From positions 5,719 through 69,718 of the forward strand of contig NZ_DATBKY010000296.1 of the NCBI RefSeq assembly GCF_036555685.1: a stretch of 64,000 nt of DNA, read 5' to 3'. This DNA is from Actinophytocola sp036555685. GTDB lineage: Bacteria > Actinomycetota > Actinomycetes > Mycobacteriales > Pseudonocardiaceae. The position numbers and the translations under genes were made by a program. Numbering within the stretch: the first letter of the stretch is position 1; every line of letters begins with the position of its first letter. Positions 1 through 8,700 of this stretch are shown here, in pieces. The notes below the pieces were generated by a model. That model saw only the letters and a program-made list of their open reading frames with translations. It ran no database searches and was not told the origin of the DNA.

Positions 1-742
1 AGCCCTCGAGCTTCTCGAACTCGCCGATGTCCACGACCACCGGCGCGAAACCGCGGCCCGCCAGCAGGTCGGCGGTCCGGGGCGCGCTCGCCGCTAGCAA
101 CACCGTGTCGCCGCCGAGCAGGACCACGTGCGCACCCGCCTCCTCGGGCACCGCGAGGAACGACGGGAACACCGCCGGGTCGTCGACGAGCGGCGGGTGG
201 CCGATGACCGTGCCGTCGGGCAAGGCCGTCACCGCGGACTTGAGGTGCAGCACGCGGGTGACCGGCACCGTAACGACGCCGACGCCGAGGTGGTGGCCGA
301 GCTGCCGCGCGCCCGCCTCGTTCGTCCGGCCGGTCAGTCCCACGTAGACGGTCGAGCCCACCTTGAGCACGTCGCCGCCGTCGAGCGTGCCCGGCTCGGT
401 GATCCGTTCGACGCGGTAGCCCGCGTCGCGCACGGCCTTCGCCACGCCTGCCGCCTCGGCCCGCCGCGCCGCCGCCCCGGACCGCGCGACGACCGCCACG
501 TCCCGGTACACCACGACCGGGTCCTCGACGAACACGGAGTCCGGGCAGTCGTCGGCCGGCTCGACCTCGACCGTGCGCCATCCGTTGTCCCGCAAGGCTT
601 GCCCGTAGCCCGCCCACTGCGCGCGGGCGAGCCCGACGTCGACGGGCTGCCGCGAGATGTGGGACACGAGCCCCTCGGCGAGCCGCGGGCTCGGCCGCCG
701 GACGAGTGCGGTGGCGGGAGCGGTGGTCGGTGGGATGGTCAC
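1..742 (-). CDS. Dimethylarginine dimethylaminohydrolase (DDAH), 3' end outside window
   Basis: Partial gene on the minus strand: the C-terminus, which would carry the catalytic cysteine, lies beyond base 1. The visible ~247 residues match the guanidine-modifying DDAH/arginine deiminase fold: a CPDSVFVEDP substrate-loop motif near residues 68-77, an EPGTLDGGD segment that in this family precedes the catalytic histidine region, and the LKSAVTALPDG stretch. The family hydrolyses methylated arginines to citrulline plus methylamines in the cytoplasm. The GTG start is chosen because it overlaps the stop of the exonuclease gene upstream in a GTGA tetranucleotide, so the two should be translationally coupled. 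Arginine deiminase is the alternative, but the compact size and the DSVFVED motif favour DDAH. Confidence 0.85.
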   Translation of the reverse strand, partial: MTIPPTTAPATALVRRPSPRLAEGLVSHISRQPVDVGLARAQWAGYGQALRDNGWRTVEVEPADDCPDSVFVEDPVVVYRDVAVVARSGAAARRAEAAGVAKAVRDAGYRVERITEPGTLDGGDVLKVGSTVYVGLTGRTNEAGARQLGHHLGVGVVTVPVTRVLHLKSAVTALPDGTVIGHPPLVDDPAVFPSFLAVPEEAGAHVVLLGGDTVLLAASAPRTADLLAGRGFAPVVVDIGEFEKLEG

Positions 743-1290
743 GGTGCCAGTGTCACGCCGCGCTCCCGCAGGTGCAGCACCAGGGCGGCGATGTTCCACG
801 CGTCGTCCGCGCCGCGGTGGTGCCGCCCGTCGAGCGGGAGGCCGGCCAGCGTGAGCGCCTCCGGCATGGCCGGCCGCCGGTGCAAGGCGTGCGCCTCGGT
901 GAACGCGGCGCGCACGTTGGTGTGCACGGGCCCGAACGGATAGCCGACGCCGTCGGCGCGGCACTGCCGGGTGAACTGGTTGCGGTCGTAGTCGCCCCAG
1001 CTCGCCCAGGGCCGCGTGGGTGCGGCGTGTTCGCCGGCGAGCCGGCGGCACGCCTCGGCGAAGCCGACCCCGCCGTCGACCTCGGCCTGAGTCAGCGAGG
1101 TGAGCTCGGTGCAGAACTCGCTCACCCGGCTGTGTGCGGGCCGCACGAGGATCCCGTGCCTGCTCACCCGCTCCCCCGCCGCCAGATCGACGACGGTCAG
1201 CCCGATCTCGATGATCTCGCTGCGTTCTCCCGGCGGCGGGTCCCCGCGCCAGCACGTCGCCTCGACGTCGACGACGTTCAGCAGCGTCAC
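739..1290 (-). CDS. DEDDh-family 3'-5' exonuclease (KapD/ERI-1-like)
   Basis: A 183-residue single-domain exonuclease. Exo I (DVEATC, residues ~8-13), Exo II (WGDYDRNQF, with the middle Asp) and Exo III (HHRGADDAWNIA, His plus Asp) motifs are all present, so the two-metal catalytic set is complete. The family trims RNA or DNA 3' ends; the FxxxCTxLTxLTQxxVD stretch after Exo I is typical of the KapD/ERI-1 branch. The GTG start overlaps the stop of the NTPase gene in a GTGA, and its own stop overlaps the DDAH start the same way, so three genes of unrelated biochemistry are read as one coupled unit. The substrate cannot be told from sequence. Confidence 0.85.
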   Translation of the reverse strand: MTLLNVVDVEATCWRGDPPPGERSEIIEIGLTVVDLAAGERVSRHGILVRPAHSRVSEFCTELTSLTQAEVDGGVGFAEACRRLAGEHAAPTRPWASWGDYDRNQFTRQCRADGVGYPFGPVHTNVRAAFTEAHALHRRPAMPEALTLAGLPLDGRHHRGADDAWNIAALVLHLRERGVTLAP

Positions 1291-3407
1291 GCTCCCGCCT
1301 CGGCGGTGACCGTCTCGACCAGGTTCCGGATCGCCGCCACCCGCTGGTGGTCCGGGCCGAACCGGTCCGTCCACTCGGTCCGCACGATCGTCAGCTGCTC
1401 GAGCGCGAGATCCAGCCGGCCGACCTCGCGGGCACCCAGCCCGAGCCGGTACCGGGTGGAGACCGTGTGCGGGTGGTGCTCGCCGAGCAACCGGACGCTG
1501 TCCGACAGGAGCTCGGTGAACAGCTCGATCGCCCGCTCCGGATCGCCGTTGTTGCGCGTCCAGACGGCGATCTGGAACCGGGTGCTCAGCACGTTCGGAT
1601 GCTCGCTGCCCTGCACGCGCGCCCGGTCGGCGAGCAGCTCGGTGAACAGCTCGAGCGCCCGGGGCCGATCCCCGAGCCGGCCGGTCCACATCGCGTGCAG
1701 GTGCCTCGTCCGCAAGGTCTCGTGGTGGTCCGGCCCGTAGTGGCGGGCGTAGTCGTCGATCAGCTCGGCCAGCCGCGGCACCGCCCGGCGCGAGTAGGTG
1801 TTGGCGAGCTGGACGGCCGCCTGCAGCCGGATCGACAGCAGGTCGGGGTGGTCGGGGCCGAGCCGCTCCGCGCAGTCGTCGAGCAGCTCGGCGAACATGC
1901 GCTTGGCGTCCTCGGGATCGCCGACCTCGTGCGTGAAGCGGGCGAGGGAGCTGCGCAGCCGTGGCGTCTCCGGGTCGTCCTCGGGCATGCCGGCGAGCGC
2001 CTCGGTCAGCAGCGCCACCGCCTCCTCGGGGTCCCCGCCCGAGCCGATCCCCTCGGCCAGCTCCGCCTGCGCGCCCGGCACCCCGCCGTCGTACGCCTTC
2101 CGGAACGCAGCCGCCGACGCCTCGAACCGGGCCACGTCGCGCGCCGCGAGCCCGACGCCGAGCGCCTGGGCCGGGTCGCACCACTCGACCAGCGCCAGCC
2201 ACACCGGCAGCGGCACCGGATCGGACACGAGGTCGATCAGGTAGTCGAACGCCAGCAGGCGGCCGTCACCACCGGGCATCAGCAGGCTGCTCGCCCCGCG
2301 CGCGGGGGTGGTCGCCCACCGCACGGCGTCGTCGAGCGCCTCGGGCCGCAGCGTCGCGCCGCCGCGTGCGTCGAGGTAGGTCTCGGCGAGCCCGGCCAGC
2401 AGCTCGGGCGGCACCGGGTCGCCCAGCCCGGCACGGCGGCAGTCGACCGCGGCGGCGACGAGCGCGGCACCGCGGGGATGGCCACCGGGACTCCAGGCGT
2501 GCTCCCAGTCCCGGGCGAGCTCCGGCCCGTCGGCCAGCAGCTCGGCCAGCCCGAACGTTTCGGTCATGCGCAGCGCGGAGCGCACCCGGCGGTCGGCCGA
2601 CCGGCTCGCGCGGTCCAGCTCGGGCGCGCTCCAGCGGCGCGGCAGCGTGATCTGGACGCCGCGCTGGAGCACCTCGCGGGCGGTCCGCCAGCCGTCGCGC
2701 TCGTTGCCGTCCAGCCCGGCCTCGTGCCGCGCGCCGAACCGGTCGAACTCGCTGGCCCGGATCGTCGCGAGGACGACGGTGTCCGCCTCGAGCATCCGGT
2801 CCAGCAGTGGCACGGTCAGGCCGTGCGCGCCGAAGTACCGCTCGATGTCGTCGAGCCACACGACGCAGCCGCGCCGCTCGGCGACCGTGTCCACGACCGT
2901 CCGCACCGACTCGCGGGACGCGGGCGCGACCAGCCGGCGGCCGGGCAGCACCCGGCGCATCGCCTCGTAGGCCACGCGCGTCTTGCCCGCCGCCGACTCG
3001 CCGCAGAGCAGCACGAACCCACCGGCCCGCAGCGTGGTGTCCACCCGCTCGTCGATGTCGCGCGGCACGTATGCGGGCACCTGCCCGGCCCGGTCCCGCG
3101 CCGCCGGGTGCACGCCGAGCAGGACCGGATCGTCCAGCTCACGCACCAGGCGGGGACCGCCGCCGAGGACCTGTTCCGGCAGCGCGGCGCGGACCTCGGC
3201 GCCCCGGTCGAGCAGTGCCCGGCCGCGCGCGGCGAACACGCCGGCGACGGCGGCCACCACGCCGGTGATCGCACCCGCCAGCCGGTCACCGAGCAGCAGG
3301 CCGGCGGCCACCCCGACCGCCGCGCCGAGCACGGCGGCACCGGCCAGCAGCGACCAGCCCCTCACTCTGCGCGACACCACGCCGTCGAGGTTATCGGCCG
3401 CGCGCAC
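1287..3407 (-). CDS. Membrane-anchored P-loop NTPase with C-terminal TPR repeats
   Basis: About 706 residues. The N-terminus has two closely spaced hydrophobic segments (roughly residues 18-42 and 45-60), then a P-loop domain with Walker A GESAAGKT (~residue 135) and Walker B VVWLDDIE (~185). The C-terminal third is a run of ~42-residue tetratricopeptide units of the LGPDHPDLLSIR type, as in NB-ARC/TPR signalling proteins of actinomycetes. The layout suggests a STAND-like sensor: membrane tether, ATP switch, protein-binding superhelix. Start is GTG at 3407 just left of a strong hairpin; a second GTG pair about 10 codons in is possible. It heads a three-gene overlapping set with an exonuclease and a DDAH. 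The function is not known. Confidence 0.7.
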   Translation of the reverse strand: MRAADNLDGVVSRRVRGWSLLAGAAVLGAAVGVAAGLLLGDRLAGAITGVVAAVAGVFAARGRALLDRGAEVRAALPEQVLGGGPRLVRELDDPVLLGVHPAARDRAGQVPAYVPRDIDERVDTTLRAGGFVLLCGESAAGKTRVAYEAMRRVLPGRRLVAPASRESVRTVVDTVAERRGCVVWLDDIERYFGAHGLTVPLLDRMLEADTVVLATIRASEFDRFGARHEAGLDGNERDGWRTAREVLQRGVQITLPRRWSAPELDRASRSADRRVRSALRMTETFGLAELLADGPELARDWEHAWSPGGHPRGAALVAAAVDCRRAGLGDPVPPELLAGLAETYLDARGGATLRPEALDDAVRWATTPARGASSLLMPGGDGRLLAFDYLIDLVSDPVPLPVWLALVEWCDPAQALGVGLAARDVARFEASAAAFRKAYDGGVPGAQAELAEGIGSGGDPEEAVALLTEALAGMPEDDPETPRLRSSLARFTHEVGDPEDAKRMFAELLDDCAERLGPDHPDLLSIRLQAAVQLANTYSRRAVPRLAELIDDYARHYGPDHHETLRTRHLHAMWTGRLGDRPRALELFTELLADRARVQGSEHPNVLSTRFQIAVWTRNNGDPERAIELFTELLSDSVRLLGEHHPHTVSTRYRLGLGAREVGRLDLALEQLTIVRTEWTDRFGPDHQRVAAIRNLVETVTAEAGA

Positions 3408-3410
3408 GGG

Positions 3411-3439
3411 ACGGGGCCCCGGTGGAACCGGGGCCCCGT
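3411..3439 (-). terminator. Hairpin terminator after the cupredoxin gene
   Basis: Perfect 13-bp inverted repeat: arms 3411-3423 (ACGGGGCCCCGGT) and 3427-3439, three-base loop. It lies 38 bp past the stop of the leftward cupredoxin gene and just before the start of the NTPase gene. No U-tract follows, as is common for actinobacterial terminators. It should separate the secreted-protein run from the NTPase set. Confidence 0.75.
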
Positions 3440-3476
3440 CGTTCTCCGCGGTGTCCGCGTCCGGGAGCGGGCCGCC

Positions 3477-5588
3477 TCAGGCGAACTTCGCCCGCTTGCC
3501 CACATCGGAGTCGACGGCCGCGTCCACGATGGAGCTGCGCTGCTGGGAGGTGATGACCCCGGCCGTGACGAGTTCGTCGGTCACCTTGTTCACGTGCTTG
3601 ACGAACTTGTTGTGCGTGCCGTACTCGGCGTTCTCCGCGATCAGGTCGTTGATCGTGCACCCGTTCCCGGTGTCCACATTGGGCACTCCGGTGTCGTTGA
3701 TGCCGATGACGACCGTCGCGCGGGTGTCGGAGCTCGGACAGGCGTCGTCCGTCGTCTCGACGATGGTGAACGAGCCGGACAGCTCCGCGGACACGTTGCC
3801 CGCGTTGTCGGTCGCCCGGTAGGTCACCGTGTGGGTGCCCGGGTCGTCGACGGTGACCGGCTCGGTGTACCGCGTCCAGTCGCCGTCGTCCAGCTTGTAC
3901 TCCACCGACGCGACACCGGAGTCCGCGTCCAGCGCGTCGATCGTCAGCGTCGCGCTGTCCAGGTAGTGCCAGCTCGCGTCCTGGTTGCCGGACACGACCG
4001 CGGACACCGACGGCGCCGTCGTGTCGTCGCCCGGTGCCTCGACCACCGAGAAGGACACCGAGCCCTCCTCCGACACGTTGCCGGCCACGTCGGTGGCCCG
4101 GAACGCGACCGTGTGGTCGCCCGGGTCGCCGATCTGGACCGGCTCGGTGTACGGCACGAAGGCCGCACCGTCGAGCGAGTACTCCACCGACGCCACACCG
4201 GAGTCCGCGTCGGTGGCGGTGACCGTCACGACCGCGGAGCCGACGTAGTTGCCGTCCGCGTCCTGCTGGCCCGTCACCTGGCCCGACACGGTTGGCGCGG
4301 TCGTGTCCCGCGCCACCACGGTGAAGCCGGCCATGCCCTCCGGCGAGACGTTGCCGGCCGCGTCGGTCGCGCGGTAGTGCAGCATGTGCGCGCCCGGCGT
4401 GTTGACCACCACCGGCTCGGTGTACGGCGCGAACGCCGCACCGTCCAACGAGTACTCGACCGAGGCCACGCCGGAGGCGTCGTCGGTGGCCGACAGCGTC
4501 ACGGTGGCGCTGTCGACGTAGTTCCCGTCGCCGTCCTGCGTGCCGGTCACCTCGGCGGTCACCGTCGGCGGCGTGGTGTCCTCGCCGCCGCCCTCGACGA
4601 CCCGGAACGGCACCGACCCCGTCTCGGAGACGTTGCCGGCGGCGTCGGTCGCGCGGTACTGCACCGCGTGGTCGCCCGGCTCGGACACGGTCACCGGCCC
4701 GGTGTAGGGCTGAAATCCGGTGTCGTCCACCTCGTACTCGACCGAGGCGACGCCGGAGCCGTCGTCGGTCGCGGTCACGGTGACCGTGGCGCTGCCGACG
4801 TAGTTGCCGTCCGCGTCCTGGTCGCCGGTCACCGCCGCGGTCACCGCCGGTGGCGTGGTGTCCTCGCCACCGCCGGCCACCACGGTGAACTCGGACATGC
4901 CCTCCGGCGAGGTGTTGCCCGCGACGTCGGTGGCCCGGTAGTGCAGCATGTGGTCGCCCACGGTGTCGACCACGACCGGTGCGCCGTAGGTGGTCCACGC
5001 GCCACCGTCCAGCGAGTACTCCACGCTGTCCACACCGGACGAGTCGTCGGTTGCGGTCAGCGTGACCGTGGCGCTGCCGACGTAGTTGCCGTCGGCGTCC
5101 TGGTCGCCGGTGATGTCGGCGGTCACGGCCGGCGGCGTGGTGTCCTCGCCACCGCCGCCGGAGACGGTGAGCTCGCCGACCATCTGGTGGCCCGGGATCG
5201 CGCAGAAGTAGCGGTACTTGCCGGGCGTGAGCGTCACCTGCTGCTCGTGCCGGCCGCCGTTCGAGTCGAACGGGCTCGCGGTGATGTTGAGGCTGACGTC
5301 GTGGTTGTAGCCCGGCGTCGACGTGTCGAAGGTCAGCGTGTGGGTCATGCCGGTCGTGTTGCCGGTGGCCTCGCTGTTCTCGAACACGATGGTGGTCGCG
5401 CCGGCCACGGCCGTGGTCGGGAACGAGGCGTAGGAGGTGATGCTGTCGTTCGCGGTCCAGGTCAGCGTCTGGTCCGCGGCGGCGGATGCGGCGCCGGCCG
5501 CGGTGCCGGCGGCGGGCAACCCCACCACCAGCCCCAGGACGGTGAGCGCCGCGACGAGCGCGGCGGACAGAGCTCTTGCTCGAAACAT
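3477..5588 (-). CDS. Secreted cupredoxin with five Ig-like repeats and a C-terminal shared domain
   Basis: 703 residues. Sec-type signal peptide (residues 1-~38, ending ASAAA), then a plastocyanin/azurin-like copper domain (~39-145) with ligands visible as His83 and the C-x4-H-x-M set Cys129, His134, Met136. Residues 149-614 are five tandem ~94-residue OmpL47/Ig-like units (each starting DTTxP and containing a YRATDxAGN signature). Residues 615-703 are an unrecognised domain with two cysteines also found in the ThuA/GSDH protein next door. ATG at 5588 is chosen for the signal peptide and the AAGAAAGG ribosome site ~8 bases before it. Likely a blue-copper electron carrier on a long extracellular stalk that could serve the neighbouring laccase and sugar dehydrogenase; the redox partner is inferred from context only. 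Confidence 0.85.
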   Translation of the reverse strand: MFRARALSAALVAALTVLGLVVGLPAAGTAAGAASAAADQTLTWTANDSITSYASFPTTAVAGATTIVFENSEATGNTTGMTHTLTFDTSTPGYNHDVSLNITASPFDSNGGRHEQQVTLTPGKYRYFCAIPGHQMVGELTVSGGGGEDTTPPAVTADITGDQDADGNYVGSATVTLTATDDSSGVDSVEYSLDGGAWTTYGAPVVVDTVGDHMLHYRATDVAGNTSPEGMSEFTVVAGGGEDTTPPAVTAAVTGDQDADGNYVGSATVTVTATDDGSGVASVEYEVDDTGFQPYTGPVTVSEPGDHAVQYRATDAAGNVSETGSVPFRVVEGGGEDTTPPTVTAEVTGTQDGDGNYVDSATVTLSATDDASGVASVEYSLDGAAFAPYTEPVVVNTPGAHMLHYRATDAAGNVSPEGMAGFTVVARDTTAPTVSGQVTGQQDADGNYVGSAVVTVTATDADSGVASVEYSLDGAAFVPYTEPVQIGDPGDHTVAFRATDVAGNVSEEGSVSFSVVEAPGDDTTAPSVSAVVSGNQDASWHYLDSATLTIDALDADSGVASVEYKLDDGDWTRYTEPVTVDDPGTHTVTYRATDNAGNVSAELSGSFTIVETTDDACPSSDTRATVVIGINDTGVPNVDTGNGCTINDLIAENAEYGTHNKFVKHVNKVTDELVTAGVITSQQRSSIVDAAVDSDVGKRAKFA
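3747..5144 (-). repeat. Five tandem ~280-bp coding repeats (Ig-like units)
   Basis: DNA for the five Ig-like units of the cupredoxin protein (94, 94, 91, 94 and 93 codons by hand count). Units 1 and 2 start DTTPPAVTA and share QDADGNYVGSATVT; units 4 and 5 have drifted to DTTAP. The near-identity of blocks such as QDADGNYVGSA at the DNA level makes the array prone to unit gain or loss by recombination. Confidence 0.85.
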
Positions 5589-5642
5589 GTCGACGAAGCC
5601 TTTCTTGGAATTCGCCAAACGGGTTCTCGACGAACCGGGCCT

Positions 5643-5737
5643 CAGGGGAACGTGACGCAACCCGGCCACAGGTACGTGACCAACAGGTCGATCTCCACGC
5701 GACGAGACCAAACGTCTGAACGCCGGAGAGGCGGAAC
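5643..5737 (+). repeat. 95-nt conserved intergenic element, copy A
   Basis: Lies between the leftward ThuA/GSDH and cupredoxin genes but reads on the plus strand, so it is antisense to both. Against copy C (29802-29896) it has the same total length, 38 of 45 matching bases at the 5' end (core GACGCAACCCGGCCACA) and 14 of 15 at the 3' end (CCGGAGAGGCGGAAC). No start codon follows, so any role in translation is lost or absent here; it may be a decayed copy. Confidence 0.6.
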
Positions 5738-5740
5738 CGC

Positions 5741-5769
5741 GGGCCGGCGCGGGCGCACCACGCCGGCCC
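5741..5769 (-). terminator. Hairpin after the ThuA/GSDH gene
   Basis: Nine-base stem, GGGCCGGCG at 5741-5749 with its complement at 5761-5769, 11-base loop, 10 bp beyond the stop at 5779 on the minus strand. Probably terminates or attenuates the upstream transcript, leaving the cupredoxin gene with partial or separate expression. Confidence 0.5.
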
Positions 5770-5778
5770 CCCGTCCGG

Positions 5779-8700
5779 CTACAGCTGGCGCACCCGGATG
5801 TTGCGGAACTCGATCAGGTCGTTGTCACTGTGGTTCTGCAGTCCGACGTAACCGCTCGCGAACTGCCGCAGATCCGTCGGCGGGTCGCCCTCGCGCGAGG
5901 ACTCCTTGCCCGGCGTGTTGTCGAACTCGTTGATCACCGTGCCGTTGCGGATGATCGTGTAGTGCTGTCCGACGACGCGGATCTCGTAGGTGTTCCACTG
6001 ATCCTTCGGCGTGACGCCGGCGTCCGGGAGGTCGACGCGGTCGAAGTTGTAGATCGACCCCGTCTTCTGCGGTTCACCGGTGTCCCCGTCGTAGATCTGG
6101 ACCTCCTGTCCACAGTAGATCGCGACCCAGGCCGCCGAGTCGCGCGCGGCGCCGACGGTGCCGCAACTGCCCGGTGGTCGCTGGTCGAGTGGCGTCCGGA
6201 CATCCGGGAACCGGACGAAGACGCCGCTGTTGGCGCGGTGGCCCTCCGGTGCGATGTCCTTGAACTCCAGCTTCAGCGAGAAGTCCCCGAACGCCTTCTT
6301 CGCGTACCAGAGCATGCCCAGCCCGCCGGAGGATCTCAGCGAGCCGTCCGGCTGGATGGCGAACCTGCCGGACGGGGCCTGGGCCCAGCCCAGCAGGGAC
6401 TGGTCGGTGCCGTCGAAGATCGCGTCGTAGCCGGTGGTGCCGGCCTTGCCGATGTCCGAGGCCTTGGCCGCGTTGTTCAGCTTCGTCTGCTGGTTCGCGC
6501 TGAGGATGCCGAGGTTCCGCAGCCGCTGCACGACCGTGCTGACGTGGTTGACGAACGCCGCGTGGGTGGCCCACGTGCTCTCGTCGTCGATCATGTCGTC
6601 GACCTTGCAGCCGCCGCCGGCGTTCTTGTTCACGACCCTCGTGTCGGTGTCGCCGAACGTCACGGTGGTGTTCGGGTCGGACGACTGGCAGCCGACGCTG
6701 ACCGGCACCCGGATGTTCGCCGTCGTGCCGTCCGCGTAGGTCACGACGAGCTTCGCCGTGAACGGCCCCACGCGGGTGTAGGTGTGCCGCGGGTTGGCCT
6801 CGGTGGACGTCTTGCCGTCACCGAAGTCCCAGTCGTAGGACACACCGCCGGCCTTCGTGCCGTTGAACTGGTAGGTCAGCGGCTTGTTCTGCACCGCGAC
6901 CTGCGAGGCGGCCGGCAACGGGGTGGGCGCCCCACCGTGGTAGCTGACGCGGATCAGCTTCTGGTTGGGATCGAGGCTGAAGAACCCGCCCGCGTAGTCG
7001 AGCATGTAGAGCGCGCCGTCCGGACCGAACCGGGCGTCCATCCAGCTCTGCAGCCTGTTGTCGCCGGACCCGGCACCGATGATCTTGCCGAGCGTCTCGG
7101 CGAACGCCGGTGGCTGGTGCGTCGGGACGCCCGCCGGGTCCACGGTCACCGCGACCCGGTTGGCCGGGTTCGACTCGTCACCGATGAGCCACTTGTCGTC
7201 CCAGTACTCCGGCCACGCGACACCGGACTTGGTGTCGACCCGGTCGCGGTGGTACGTCGGCCCGGACATGATGGCCTGGCCGCCGCCCCGCAGGTACGGC
7301 TCGGTGTAGACCGCGTCGGCCTTGTTGTAGGTCGGGATCGAGCTACCCGGCCGCTTCGGGAAGACCGGGCCGCCGCCGTCCGGTGAGTACCAGATCATGT
7401 TGTCCTTGATCGGCGGCAGCTCCACGCGGCCGGTGTTGCGCGGCGAGGTGTTCAACGGGTGGTCGCAGTCGTACCAGCCGGTCAGCACGTCGGCGTCGTC
7501 GTTGCTGCGGTCCCGGTAGGGCTGCCGGTTGCCCATGCAGTACGGCCAGCCGTGGTTGCCGGCCTCGGTGATGACGGTCGCGGTCTCGTACTTCGCCGGG
7601 CCCAGGTCGGGGTTCGGCGAGGAAGCGTCCGGACCGACCCAGCCCGCGGTCAGCCAGTCGTGCTCGGGGTCGATGGCCAGGCGCGCGATGTTGCGCACGC
7701 CCATCACGTAGATCTCCGGGCGGGCCTTGTCGGTCCCCGGCGGGAACAGGTTGCCCTGCGGGATCGTGTAGGTGCCGTCCGCCTCCGGGTGGATGCGGAT
7801 GATCTTGCCGGCCAGGTCGTTCGTGTTGCCGGCGGTGCGGCGCGCGTCCTGGAACGAGATGCCCTGGTACTCGGCCTCCCAGTTGTTCCCGGAGTAGCCC
7901 TGCGAGCCCTGCGACGAGTTGTTGTCGCCGGACCCGACGTAGAGGTTGCCCGCCGCGTCGAACGCCATGCCACCACCCGCGTGGCAGCAGCTGTGGATCT
8001 GCACCGGCCACTGCAGCAGGTCCTTGCGGGTGGCCTGGTCGAGCGTCTGGTTCTGCGGGTCGTAGGTGAACCGCGAGATCGTGCGCAGACCGATCCGCTT
8101 GTCGCGGTCGATCGAGGCGTGCGGCATCCAGTAGACGTAGAGCCAGCCGTTCTCGCCGAACTTCGGGTCGAGGACGATGCCGAGCAGGCCCTCCTCGTTC
8201 TTGACCAGCTCGTCACCGCTACCGCGGTTGCCCATCACGTCGAGCGTGGTGAGCAGCTTGGCCTTCTTGGCGACCGGGTCCCACTGGTGGATCGTCCCGC
8301 AGCCCTTGCCGATGTCCGGGTTGGTCCAGTCGTTGGGCTGGGGCACGGTGTTGCCCGCGCAGGCCGCCTTGCCGACGTAGAACACGCGGCCGTTGGGGGC
8401 GATCGTCATGCCGTGCGGCTCGCCGATCTGGTCGAGCTGGCCCGGCTGGTTCTTCGGCGTCAGCCGCTCGATCGTGTAGTTCGAGGCGATCGAGGCCTGG
8501 CAGTCCGCGCGGACCATGCCGGTCGTCCAGCGCAGCGCCCCGAGGAGGTGGGTGCGGAACGCGGCCTCGCCGTAGCTGCCGTCGGTGCCGCCCATGCCGG
8601 TGTAGAACGACCGGCCGCCTTCGTAGTCGCGGCACCAGGAGATCGGGTGGAACGGGCCGTTGGCGCCCTGGCCCGGGTCGTACTTCCACTCCTCCACCTG

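Noticed and set aside
3747..5144. CRISPR-like or phase-variable array
   Set aside because: The repeats are ~280 bp coding units without spacers, each a protein domain.
1347..5933. Very long open frame (1528 codons) on the plus strand across the NTPase and cupredoxin genes
   Set aside because: It is antisense to two clear genes with signal, motifs and repeats. In GC-rich DNA the mirror frame stays open by codon bias; its product is Arg/His/Val-rich with no domain.
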